DNA from: Pseudomonadota bacterium
Lineage (GTDB): Bacteria; Pseudomonadota; Gammaproteobacteria; Burkholderiales; Burkholderiaceae_B
Direction: 5' to 3'
NCBI GenBank assembly: GCA_023389535.1
Contig: JAEWEH010000319.1
Coordinates: 1-7,047 of the forward strand
Length of the DNA stretch: 7,047 nucleotides
Every line of letters begins with the position of its first letter. Position 1 is the stretch's first letter. The notes under the pieces are model-generated. The model saw nothing but the letters and a program-made list of their open reading frames with translations, was not told the DNA's origin and made no database searches. Both the position numbers and the translations under genes were made by a program. Shown piece after piece: positions 1 through 6,305 of the stretch.

Positions 1-61
1 CCTGACAGCCTGTATGCGCGTACTATGGTCCGGCAATAAATATTTCTTCAATTGATCAGTC

Positions 62-81
62 ATAGGCAAATTTTAGCCTAT
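62..81. promoter_or_regulatory. 20-bp dyad downstream of the acyl-CoA synthetase
   Basis: ATAGGC (62-67) and GCCTAT (76-81) flank an AT-rich eight-base centre, AAATTTTA. The shape suits a dimeric repressor site, and it lies in the 144-base gap beyond the synthetase stop. No T-tract follows in either direction, so it is not a terminator. The rest of 1-144 shows no gene, RNA or terminator I can support. Confidence 0.3.
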
Positions 82-144
82 CGCGCGTGCATGCAAGGCG
101 AAACAGCCGCTTGCACTACAGCGCCGCCCATCGCGCAAGAGTGT

Positions 145-1812
145 TCAGCGCGGCGGCGTTTGTTCGTTGCGCTGCTGTTCGCGGGCGCGCAGAACGTGGC
201 GGCGTATCTTGCCGGTGCTGGTCAGTGGCAGGCTGTCGACGAATTCGATCTCACGCGGCATCTGGTAAGGCGCCAGGCGGTGGCGCACGTGGTCCTGGAG
301 TTCAGCCTGCAGCGCTGCTGCGTCCTGGCCCAGCGCCTCGGGCTTGAGCACAACATAAGCCTTGACCAGCGAGCCACGGGTGGCATCGGGCTTGGGCACG
401 ACCGCCGCATTCGCCACTGCGGCGTGGCGCAACAGGCAGTCTTCGATTTCGCCCGGGCCAATGCGATAGCCTGAGCTTTTGAATACATCGTCGCCGCGAC
501 CCGCATACCAGTAGTAACCGTCTTCGTCGACAGAAGCCAGATCACCCGACAGGCACCAATCGCCGATGAATTTGGATTGCGTGGCTTGTTCGTTGCGCCA
601 GTAGCCTAAAAACAGGATCGGGTCGGGGTGGCCATGGATGTCCAGCCGGTTCAGCGCGATTTCGCCCACTACCCCCGGCGGACACGCCTGGCCATCCGGA
701 TCGAGCACGGCGACCCGATGCCCGGGGTAGGGCCGGCCTATGCTGCCCGGCTTGGCGGGCCAGCGCTTGTGGCTGTTGCCGACCAGGTAATTCATTTCGG
801 TCTGGCCGAACATCTCGTTCGGCGTCAAGCCGAGTTCCTGCTGGCACCATTCGAAAACCACGGTGCCCACGCTTTCGCCCGCCGCCATGATGGCCCTGAG
901 CGCGAGCCGATAGTGTTCGCGCGGCCGAGGCACCTCCTGCATCATCATCTTCAGTGCGGTCGGAAACAGAAATGTATTGCTGACTTGATAGCGCTCCATG
1001 ATTTCGAAGGCGCGTGTCGCCGAGAAACGGCCTTGCGCGCCCACAATGGCATGCCCGAAATACAGGGTGGGAAGCAGGGCGTCCATCAAGCCGCCCGTCC
1101 AGGTCCAATCCGCCGGACTCCAGAAAACGTCGCCTTTTTGGGGAAACCAGTTCTGCGATGCCACAAAGCCGGGCAAGTTGCCTATCAGAGCGCAGTGCGG
1201 CAGCAGCGCGCCTTTCGGAGCGCCGGTGGTGCCCGAGGTATACAGCAGCAGCGCGGGGCTGGTGGACTTTGTAAGCACCGCCTTGAACTCCGCTGGCTGG
1301 CGCGCCAACAGTGTGCGCCATGGGATGACGGCCTCGTGGTCCAGTTCCAGACCTATGATTTGGGTAAGGGAAGGGCACTGCCCCTGGGCCTGCAGCAAAT
1401 CCGGGCCTGTGGATGCATCCACGATGGCGACACGCGCCTCGGCATCCCGCAGCCGCATGGCCAGCCCATCAGCGCCAAACAGGGGCGACAGCGGCAGCGC
1501 GACCCCGCCGACACTGAATATGGCCATGTAGGCCGCAGCGGTTTCGGGGCGCTGGCCCATGACCACCGCTACCCGATCACCGGCTTGTACCCCCATCTTG
1601 ACCAGGCCGTTGGCCAGTTGCATGGCGGTTTGCGACAAACGCGTGTAGGTCCAGACTTCGCGATGCCCGTGCTCGTCTTCGTGGAAAATGGCGATGCGCC
1701 GCCCTTCCAGGGGGTTTTCAGCCCAACGGTGCGCACAGGCCTGCGCGATGTTGAATTGAGACGGGACAAGCCATTGATAAGACTGGTACAGCTCCGGGTA
1801 TTGGTCGTTCAT
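145..1812 (-). CDS. AMP-forming acyl-CoA synthetase (short/medium-chain type, substrate unknown)
   Basis: This enzyme of the ANL superfamily activates a carboxylic acid with ATP to an acyl-adenylate, then to acyl-CoA, in the cytoplasm. The 555 residues are full length. The phosphate loop is YTSGTTGAPKG (191-201), the adenine-binding block is MFGQTEMN (334-341), and the ribose-binding Asp is in WCLSGDLA (D424). The hinge region DGYYWYAGRGDDVFKSSGYRIGPGEIED runs about 431-458. The C-terminal catalytic lysine is K535 in LTSTGKIRR. All key residues are present. The segment SPADWTWTGGLMDALLPTLYFG (about 232-253), lining the presumed acyl pocket, looks like the acetyl/ACSM-type branch (COG0365) rather than long-chain FadD. 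The ATG at 1812 has only a weak purine stretch upstream. No beta-oxidation or CoA-transferase gene is adjacent in this window, so the substrate cannot be inferred from context. Confidence 0.9.
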   Translation of the reverse strand: MNDQYPELYQSYQWLVPSQFNIAQACAHRWAENPLEGRRIAIFHEDEHGHREVWTYTRLSQTAMQLANGLVKMGVQAGDRVAVVMGQRPETAAAYMAIFSVGGVALPLSPLFGADGLAMRLRDAEARVAIVDASTGPDLLQAQGQCPSLTQIIGLELDHEAVIPWRTLLARQPAEFKAVLTKSTSPALLLYTSGTTGAPKGALLPHCALIGNLPGFVASQNWFPQKGDVFWSPADWTWTGGLMDALLPTLYFGHAIVGAQGRFSATRAFEIMERYQVSNTFLFPTALKMMMQEVPRPREHYRLALRAIMAAGESVGTVVFEWCQQELGLTPNEMFGQTEMNYLVGNSHKRWPAKPGSIGRPYPGHRVAVLDPDGQACPPGVVGEIALNRLDIHGHPDPILFLGYWRNEQATQSKFIGDWCLSGDLASVDEDGYYWYAGRGDDVFKSSGYRIGPGEIEDCLLRHAAVANAAVVPKPDATRGSLVKAYVVLKPEALGQDAAALQAELQDHVRHRLAPYQMPREIEFVDSLPLTSTGKIRRHVLRAREQQRNEQTPPR

Positions 1813-1937
1813 TGTCTTTATGGTTCAACGAGGCTCAGGACGGCGCAAGTTCCTTTACCCTGAAGCATGAACGACAAGTAGATTCTGTGCAATCCCTACA
1901 TTTTAGAAAGCGAATGACACTAGGGTTTATACGGGGA
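1813..1937 (-). other. Gap between RDD gene and acyl-CoA synthetase, possible regulatory half-sites
   Basis: No gene or terminator is seen in these 125 bases. Read on the minus strand, they contain TAAACCCTA at 1921-1929 and AGGGTAAA at 1854-1861. These two words overlap to give most of the candidate operator TAGGGTAAACCCCTA found over the small-gene promoter. No clear sigma70 promoter could be set for the synthetase. Confidence 0.3.
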
Positions 1938-2471
1938 TCATGGCTGACGCTTTTGGACGTCGGCCAGCCGTGTGCCAAGAAGGCGATCATGCAGGAACTG
2001 GCCGTCGCCGTCCAGCCACGACCACACAAACACGCTGAACGGTGCAAAGACAATCAGAAGGTCGGTAGAGCTGTAACCGGTCAGGCGCGATGCAAAAAGA
2101 ACCAATAAGGCGGCAAGCAGGGGCAGGGGCCAAAGCAGGATATAACGCAAAATCAGCCTACCCGTGCCGGGGATTTCGCCATTGCGGTCCACGAGCCGGA
2201 TATTCCAGGTCTTCATGGGTAGCGTCTGGCCGCGCTGGCGCCAGCATAAAACGAAGTACACCCCGATAGCCAGAAAGACGATGAACTGTCGGCCGTGGCG
2301 CAGCATCAGGGCATTGCGGCTTTGCGTCAGGGTGTCGAATAGATACCCGGCGAGGAACACCACGCCGAACAGCAATACACCTTCATACATCATGCACGCG
2401 AAGCGGCGCCATCGGCTAGCGAGCGGGCCAGGTAGTGTGGCGGGGGTGTTATGTTGCATTGCAATAGCCAT
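1938..2471 (-). CDS. RDD family inner-membrane protein
   Basis: RDD proteins are small multi-helix membrane proteins of mostly unknown function; a few have been linked to ion exchange. The 177 residues show four hydrophobic segments, near 28-48, 62-77, 108-127 and 137-152. The N-terminal block SRWRRFACMMYEGVLLFGVV has the Arg of the RDD motif but Tyr-Glu where many members have Asp, so the first acidic position is conservatively changed. The middle block PMKTWNIRLVDRNGE and the closing block LDGDGQFLHDRLLGTRLADV are typical of the family. Two in-frame ATGs exist, at 2471 and 2459; neither has a strong ribosome binding site, and the upstream one is used here. It follows a terminator and precedes the acyl-CoA synthetase by 125 bases. 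The family call is confident; the function is unknown. Confidence 0.87.
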   Translation of the reverse strand: MAIAMQHNTPATLPGPLASRWRRFACMMYEGVLLFGVVFLAGYLFDTLTQSRNALMLRHGRQFIVFLAIGVYFVLCWRQRGQTLPMKTWNIRLVDRNGEIPGTGRLILRYILLWPLPLLAALLVLFASRLTGYSSTDLLIVFAPFSVFVWSWLDGDGQFLHDRLLGTRLADVQKRQP

Positions 2472-2497
2472 GGTGTGTCAAAAACGAAAAGGACGCT

Positions 2498-2503
2498 ATT
2501 ATC
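2498..2503 (-). promoter_or_regulatory. Possible -10 element for the RDD gene
   Basis: Minus-strand GATAAT lies 27 bases upstream of the RDD ATG and just after the terminator, where a new promoter is needed. No good -35 is found 16-19 bases upstream, where the terminator's T-tract lies. It is either a weak or activated promoter or a chance match. Confidence 0.3.
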
Positions 2504-2518
2504 CCGCAAACCATGGGC

Positions 2519-2553
2519 AAAAAGAAAAAGCCGCGATGTTGACATGCGGCTTT
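2519..2553 (-). terminator. Rho-independent terminator of the small gene
   Basis: A stem of AAAGCCGC (2527-2534) and GCGGCTTT (2546-2553) encloses ATGT-TG-ACAT with a single bulged base at 2535. In the transcribed minus direction it is followed by a T-rich run, TTTTTCTTTTT, at 2519-2529. This is a textbook intrinsic terminator about 55 bases beyond the small gene's stop. On the plus strand only three T residues follow, so it acts mainly in the minus direction. It should insulate the RDD gene from transcription upstream. Confidence 0.88.
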
Positions 2554-2557
2554 GAAA

Positions 2558-2593
2558 GCGCGGCCCAGCCGCGCGAGTTGCCCAGCAGGCAAC
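2558..2593 (-). other. Two consecutive hairpins in the 3' untranslated region of the small gene
   Basis: GTTGCC-5-GGCAAC at 2577-2593 and GCGCGGC-3-GCCGCGC at 2558-2574 are perfect inverted repeats separated by two bases. They lie between the small gene's stop and its terminator hairpin, so the transcript would end in three stacked stem-loops. Directly before them, after the stop, the transcript carries TCTCCTCC (2596-2603), which resembles the anti-Shine-Dalgarno of 16S rRNA. Confidence 0.6.
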
Positions 2594-2607
2594 CCGGAGG
2601 AGATCGA

Positions 2608-2790
2608 TCAGCGGGCGGATTCAGCCGCGCCTTGAGGCGCCTGCCCCACGTCGGCTGCGTTGAAGAGCTTGGAAAACAGGTTCTTCAGCGCAAGCAAGGG
2701 TTTAAAGCGATACTGGTCTTCGATGGCTTGCATCATCAGTTGACGTTCCAGTTCGTCGGTTAAACGGATATCTTTGCCTACGTGGATCAT
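2608..2790 (-). CDS. Small protein of unknown function, 60 residues
   Basis: I do not recognise this protein. Three signs say it is a real gene. A Shine-Dalgarno AAAGAGG (2798-2804) lies seven bases before the ATG, a near-consensus promoter lies about 50 bases upstream of the ATG, and a T-tract terminator follows the stop. Residues 11-29 (TDELERQLMMQAIEDQYRF) look like a charged helix. Residues 31-45 (PLLALKNLFSKLFNA) form an amphipathic, basic-hydrophobic helix. The tail from 46 to 60 is small-residue-rich and probably flexible. There is no signal peptide, no full membrane span and no Cys or zinc motif. The architecture resembles other short amphipathic-helix proteins of proteobacteria such as DUF1127 or DUF3563 members, but I see no sequence match to either. 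It is flanked by rlmL and the RDD gene but appears to be its own transcription unit. Confidence 0.7.
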   Translation of the reverse strand: MIHVGKDIRLTDELERQLMMQAIEDQYRFKPLLALKNLFSKLFNAADVGQAPQGAAESAR

Positions 2791-2797
2791 GGCTTAG

Positions 2798-2804
2798 CCT
2801 CTTT
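2798..2804 (-). promoter_or_regulatory. Shine-Dalgarno of the 60-residue gene
   Basis: Minus-strand AAAGAGG with a seven-base spacer to the ATG at 2790. It is the clearest ribosome binding site in the window and fixes the start of the small gene; most of the larger genes here have weak or no recognisable sites. Confidence 0.75.
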
Positions 2805-2814
2805 GCAATGAATT

Positions 2815-2874
2815 GAACGTTTCGTTCAGGGTTAACCCTATTATAGGGGTTTACCCTAGTTCATGGCAAGCCAT
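2815..2874. promoter_or_regulatory. Cluster of four dyads over the small-gene promoter (candidate operators)
   Basis: Four inverted repeats sit within 60 bases. ATGGC-AA-GCCAT at 2863-2874 covers the -35. TAGGG-GTTTA-CCCTA at 2844-2858 covers the downstream spacer and touches the -10. The uninterrupted palindrome AGGGTTAACCCT at 2828-2839 covers the predicted start point. GAACG-TTT-CGTTC at 2815-2827 is in the leader. On the minus strand the second and third share TAGGGT(A/T)AACCC and start 18 bases apart, as paired operator sites might. The regulator is not identifiable from this window, which contains no transcription factor gene. Confidence 0.55.
2840..2869 (-). promoter_or_regulatory. Sigma70-type promoter for the 60-residue gene
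   Basis: On the minus strand the -35 element TTGCCA (2864-2869, five of six consensus bases) is separated by 18 bases from a perfect -10 TATAAT (2840-2845). Transcription would start near 2833, giving an untranslated leader of about 43 bases ahead of the ATG at 2790. This is the best-formed promoter in the window. It lies in the gap after rlmL, so the small gene is likely expressed independently of the proA operon. The spacer and the -10 are overlapped by dyads, suggesting control by a DNA-binding protein. Confidence 0.72.
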
Positions 2875-2884
2875 TTTATTGCGT

Positions 2885-2901
2885 CGCAACAAGCTGTTGC
2901 G
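2885..2901 (-). other. Stem-loop just after rlmL, 7-bp stem
   Basis: CGCAACA-AGC-TGTTGCG is a perfect 7-bp inverted repeat with a 3-base loop, starting 16 bases beyond the rlmL stop in the transcribed direction. No T-tract follows on the minus strand, so it is not a canonical intrinsic terminator. It may protect the 3' end of the proA–hemJ–rlmL transcript or be incidental. Confidence 0.35.
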
Positions 2902-2917
2902 TCACCGCATCATTGCT

Positions 2918-4567
2918 TCATTCCCCGACCTTTTCCCTGCGATAACTGGCCCGCACCATTTCGAAGCTGAAAAGCCTGCATTCAAGGGCGCCGTTATACA
3001 AAGGGTAGCGACGCAAGGGTTTGAGCCGCATTCTGCGGGGCAAGTCCATGTCGCTTGAAATCACATTGACCTTCCATCCGCTGTAATGCTGCTTCAGGTT
3101 TTGCGCCCATTCCGGCCATAGGTTGTCGTCGTCGCCGGGCAAGCGTTCGCCATAGGGCGGATTGGTAACCAGCCAACCGGACTCGGCCGGCGGCTGCAGC
3201 GTGCGGGCATCGCCGATTTCGAAGCGTATGGAGTCCGAAGCCAGCCAGGCTCGTTCCATATTGGCTTTGGCGGCTTCAATGGCGGCCGGGTCAAGGTCGC
3301 ACCCCACGATGGGGCTGTCCAGCCGGGCGGCGATGTGCGTGCGCGCCTCGTCCTTAATGTCGCGCCAGTGGCGTGCATCATGGTGACGCAGACGCTCGAA
3401 GCCGAAAGGGCGGCCTATGCCCGGCGGCACGCCCAGGGCGATCCACGCCGCTTCGATCAAGATGGTCCCGCTGCCGCAAAAAGGATCCAGCAACGCTTGG
3501 GATGGGTCCCAGTCGGACAGCGCCAGCAGGCCCGCCGCCAGGTTCTCGCGTAGTGGCGCCGCGCCTTTATCCAGGCGCCATCCACGCTTGAACAAGGACT
3601 CGCCCGTTGTGTCAAGGTAAAGCGTGGCACTGTCTTCGTCCAGGAACAGGTGTACCCGCGCATCAGGACGCACGGTATCGATGTCCGGGCGAGCGCCTTC
3701 CCTTTCGCGCAAGCGGTCGCAGATGCCGTCCTTGGCGCGCAGATTGCAATACTGCAGGCTTTGCATGGGGCTGCGTATTGCCGACGTATCCACGCGCAGT
3801 GTCTGTTCGGCCCCAAACCAGCGTTCCCAGGGGGTGTGCTGGGCCAGGTCCAGGATGTCGTCTTCGCTGCGTACCGGCGCCTGAGCCACCTGTACCAGTA
3901 TTCGTGTGGCCAGGCGGGAATACAGATTGGCCCGCAATACGCCGGTCCAGTCGGTATGAAAGCGGCAGCCGGCGCGTGCGGCCCGGGCATCATCGAAACC
4001 CAGGGCCTGCATTTCCATGGCCAGCGCCTCTTCCAGGCCTTGCGGACAAGGGGCGAATATCGGGAATATTTCGTTGGTGCGTGCTTGGTGCGGCGCCCGT
4101 TTGCGGCTGGGCGCGTGGAGCACCCGCGCGTCATGATCCGAGCCGCTATGGCCGGGTCCTTCGACGTGCCGTGAATCCTTAGGAACGGTGCGTTCAGCAT
4201 GCTCCTGGCGGGTAGCCGGCGCGCCATCACCTGCTTGCCGCGCCGCAGACCGTATGTCGTGCTCGGTCTTTGCCGCGCGATTCCGGGCTGCCGCAGTTTT
4301 GACGGCCGGCGATTCGCGTTCAGGCTTGCCTTTGCCTGGGGCGTTCTTGCCTTTTGTGGCTGCCGGGGCCGCGCCGGCCGCCAAGGATTCCGCCTGTTGG
4401 AGCTGGGCGCGTTTCTCGCGCTCTTTCTGCATCAGGGCGGCCTGCCTGGCACGTGCCCCGCTGCGTCGTGTCGGGTCTGCGCCGGAGGGCTGGGTGATGG
4501 CCGAGCCGCCGGATTTAGGCGCTTGTTTTTTCAGGGTCAGCGTTTTGCCGGATTTGGTATCTGTCAT
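2918..4567 (-). CDS. rlmL: THUMP-domain 23S rRNA (guanine-N2) methyltransferase, RlmL/YcbY N-half type, with long disordered N-terminus
   Basis: This is a class I SAM-dependent RNA methyltransferase of the COG0116 family. E. coli RlmL makes m2G2445 in 23S rRNA. The 549-residue protein has three parts. Residues 1-163 are Ala/Lys/Arg/Gly-rich, look disordered, and open with KTLTLKK at 8-14. A THUMP-type RNA-binding region begins at NEIFPIFAPCPQGLEEAL near 165. The methyltransferase domain follows the family motif TGESLFKRGWR (321-331) and APLRENLAAGLL (337-348). It contains SAM motif I DPFCGSGTILIEAA (361-374), the acidic GCDLDP (422-427) and catalytic motif IV NPPYGERL (469-476). The second, RlmK-like half of E. 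coli RlmKL is absent. I chose the ATG at 4567, 11 bases after the hemJ stop. A TTG at 4582 overlaps that stop; neither has a clear Shine-Dalgarno, so translational coupling is likely. The exact guanine target is inferred from family. Confidence 0.87.
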   Translation of the reverse strand: MTDTKSGKTLTLKKQAPKSGGSAITQPSGADPTRRSGARARQAALMQKEREKRAQLQQAESLAAGAAPAATKGKNAPGKGKPERESPAVKTAAARNRAAKTEHDIRSAARQAGDGAPATRQEHAERTVPKDSRHVEGPGHSGSDHDARVLHAPSRKRAPHQARTNEIFPIFAPCPQGLEEALAMEMQALGFDDARAARAGCRFHTDWTGVLRANLYSRLATRILVQVAQAPVRSEDDILDLAQHTPWERWFGAEQTLRVDTSAIRSPMQSLQYCNLRAKDGICDRLREREGARPDIDTVRPDARVHLFLDEDSATLYLDTTGESLFKRGWRLDKGAAPLRENLAAGLLALSDWDPSQALLDPFCGSGTILIEAAWIALGVPPGIGRPFGFERLRHHDARHWRDIKDEARTHIAARLDSPIVGCDLDPAAIEAAKANMERAWLASDSIRFEIGDARTLQPPAESGWLVTNPPYGERLPGDDDNLWPEWAQNLKQHYSGWKVNVISSDMDLPRRMRLKPLRRYPLYNGALECRLFSFEMVRASYRREKVGE

Positions 4568-4578
4568 GAAAAATGGGT

Positions 4579-4995
4579 TCAAAAAGGTCGTACGATGACC
4601 ATGGCTATGACGATCAGCAGCAAAACAACGGGAATTTCATTAAACCAGCGGTAGTAGCGATGACTGCGCGTGTTCTTTCCTTGTTCGAAGGCCTTCAGCA
4701 TCTTGCCGCACACCGCATGGTAGGCGATCAGGAGTATGACGGCGCCAAGCTTGACGTGCATCCAGGCCTGGCCTTGACCCAGGCCATAGCCCAGGTACAG
4801 CCACAGGCCCAAGACCAGCGCCAGCGCGGCGAGTGGTCCCATGAAACGATACAAGCGCCGCGCCATGCCGACCAGCCACGCTTGCACTGCTGCGTCTTCG
4901 GCCTGAGCCAAGTTGACAAAAATGCGCGGCAAGTAAAACAGGCCGGCAAACCACGAAGTGACGAACAGAATATGCAGCGTTTTGATCCAGAGCAT
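4579..4995 (-). CDS. hemJ: HemJ-type protoporphyrinogen IX oxidase (UPF0093, often labelled CopD family)
   Basis: HemJ oxidises protoporphyrinogen IX to protoporphyrin IX, the penultimate step of heme synthesis, in the inner membrane of bacteria lacking HemG and HemY. The 138 residues match the family's usual length of about 140. Four hydrophobic helices are visible, near residues 5-24, 52-70, 80-98 and 119-136. The first carries the signature HILFVTSWFAGLFYLPR with His8 and Arg24. Lys82 lies at the start of the third helix (MHVKLGA), and the protein ends RWFNEIPVVLLLIVIAMVIV with a short RPF tail, as family members do. The frame stays open far upstream inside proA antiframe, but the ATG at 4995 begins the conserved helix and lies 11 bases after the proA stop, so the longer version is rejected. 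Automatic annotation often calls this family CopD or hypothetical. The family assignment is strong; the enzymatic role is from family knowledge. Confidence 0.83.
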   Translation of the reverse strand: MLWIKTLHILFVTSWFAGLFYLPRIFVNLAQAEDAAVQAWLVGMARRLYRFMGPLAALALVLGLWLYLGYGLGQGQAWMHVKLGAVILLIAYHAVCGKMLKAFEQGKNTRSHRYYRWFNEIPVVLLLIVIAMVIVRPF

Positions 4996-5006
4996 GCTCA
5001 ATCCGC

Positions 5007-6293
5007 TTAGCCCCGCAATTGGCCTTCGCCGTCCAGCACCCACTTCAGAGTCGTCAGCCCTTCCAGTCCGACCGGCCCGCGCGCATGCAAGCGATTCGTG
5101 GAGATGCCGATCTCCGCGCCCAGGCCATATTCGAAGCCGTCCGCGAAACAGGTGGGCAAGTTCACATACACGGAGCTGGAGTCGACCTCGCGCTGGAAGC
5201 GCGTGGCGGCGTGCAGGTTCTCGGTGACGATGGATTCGGTGTGTTCGGAGCTGTACTGCGCAATATGCTCCATGGCCTGATCCAGGTCGTCGACGATGCG
5301 CACGGCGAGTAAGGGCGCGAGGTATTCGGTTTCCCAATCTTCTTCTGTTGCGGGCAGCGCCTGCGGAAGGATGGCACGGGTGCGCTCGCAGCCACGCAGC
5401 TCGACGCCGTGCCCGCCCAGGGTGGCGCCCAGGCGGGGCAGCAGGCGGGGGGCAATATCGACGTGGACCAGCAGGGTCTCGACCGCGCCGCAGATGCCAT
5501 AGCGGTAGGTCTTGGCGTTCACGGTGATATCGTGCGCCTTGCCCAGATCGGCGGCCTTGTCGATGTAGATGTGGCAATTGCCGTCCAGATGCTTGATCAG
5601 CGGCACTTTGGCCTCACGGGACAGGCGGGCGATCAGGCCTTTGCCTCCGCGCGGCACAATCACGTCGATGTAGTCAGTGAGCGTAATCAGCTGGCCTACG
5701 GCGTCCCGATCGGTCGTGCCGACCACTTGCACCGCATCGGGCGGCAGGCCGGCATCGGCAAGGCCTTGACTGATGATGGCGCCCAGCGCGAGGTTGGAAT
5801 GAAAGGCCTCGCTGCCCCCGCGCAGTATTGTGGCATTGCCCGATTTCAGGCATAGCGCTGCCGCATCGATGGTGACGTTGGGGCGTGATTCGTAAATGAT
5901 GCCAATGACGCCCAGCGGCACACGCATTTGTGCGACGCGCATGCCATTGGGTCGTAGGGTAGTAGGCCCGCGGCTGCCGATGGGATCGGGCATGTCGGCG
6001 ATCTGCAGGAGCCCGGCGCACATGGTGGCAATGGCCCGGTCCGATAGTTTCAGCCTGTCCAGCAAGGCGGGCTCGAGGCCGTTGCGTTCCGCAGCGGCGA
6101 GATCCTTGGCGTTTTCGGCCTGCAAGATGGCTTTCTGGGATTCCAGGCGCCGCGCCATGGCGCGCAGCGCCTGGGCCTTGGCCTGCCCCGAAGCGTTGCG
6201 CATGCTGCGCGCGGCCAGCCGGGCGCGCTTGCCCAGCTCGGTCATATCGGTAACGGCTGCCGTATCCACGGCGGTGTCGGTTTGTGTCGTCAT
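5007..6293 (-). CDS. proA: Gamma-glutamyl phosphate reductase (glutamate-5-semialdehyde dehydrogenase)
   Basis: ProA catalyses the NADPH-dependent reduction of L-glutamyl 5-phosphate to glutamate-5-semialdehyde, the second step of proline synthesis after ProB, in the cytoplasm. It belongs to the aldehyde dehydrogenase superfamily. From the ATG at 6293 the protein has 428 residues (E. coli ProA 417). Recognisable ProA blocks are [17 protein letters not shown] near 125-141, [15 protein letters not shown] near 149-163, [12 protein letters not shown] near 210-221, [11 protein letters not shown] near 235-245, and [11 protein letters not shown] near 266-276 with the likely catalytic Cys268. The closing block [17 protein letters not shown] lies near 383-399. 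A TTG at 6305 would add four residues and has a somewhat better purine-rich stretch upstream, so the start is uncertain by 12 bases. proB is not adjacent in this window. The hemJ-like gene starts 11 bases after its stop. Confidence 0.96.
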   Translation of the reverse strand: MTTQTDTAVDTAAVTDMTELGKRARLAARSMRNASGQAKAQALRAMARRLESQKAILQAENAKDLAAAERNGLEPALLDRLKLSDRAIATMCAGLLQIADMPDPIGSRGPTTLRPNGMRVAQMRVPLGVIGIIYESRPNVTIDAAALCLKSGNATILRGGSEAFHSNLALGAIISQGLADAGLPPDAVQVVGTTDRDAVGQLITLTDYIDVIVPRGGKGLIARLSREAKVPLIKHLDGNCHIYIDKAADLGKAHDITVNAKTYRYGICGAVETLLVHVDIAPRLLPRLGATLGGHGVELRGCERTRAILPQALPATEEDWETEYLAPLLAVRIVDDLDQAMEHIAQYSSEHTESIVTENLHAATRFQREVDSSSVYVNLPTCFADGFEYGLGAEIGISTNRLHARGPVGLEGLTTLKWVLDGEGQLRG

Positions 6294-6305
6294 GGCGTGT
6301 TTCAA

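Noticed and set aside
628..1863. 411-codon open frame on the plus strand opposite the acyl-CoA synthetase
   Set aside because: It is antisense to a gene with all ANL catalytic motifs intact. Its translation shows no domain, and long antisense frames are expected in GC-rich coding DNA.
2596..2602. GGAGGAG on the plus strand as a ribosome binding site
   Set aside because: No start codon follows at usable spacing on the plus strand; in the minus transcript the same bases form the anti-Shine-Dalgarno-like stretch instead.
2164..2763. 199-codon plus-strand frame crossing the RDD gene, the terminator and the small gene
   Set aside because: It runs through a clear terminator and two better-supported minus-strand genes and has no recognisable domain.
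3457..4230. 257-codon frame overlapping the methyltransferase on the same strand
   Set aside because: It is an out-of-frame shadow of the THUMP/methyltransferase region, where the SAM motifs lie in the other frame.
4996..5577. Upstream extension of the hemJ-like frame into proA (332 residues in total)
   Set aside because: The extension overlaps well-conserved proA sequence in another frame and reads as low-complexity Arg/Ala-rich. The family's normal start corresponds to the ATG at 4995.
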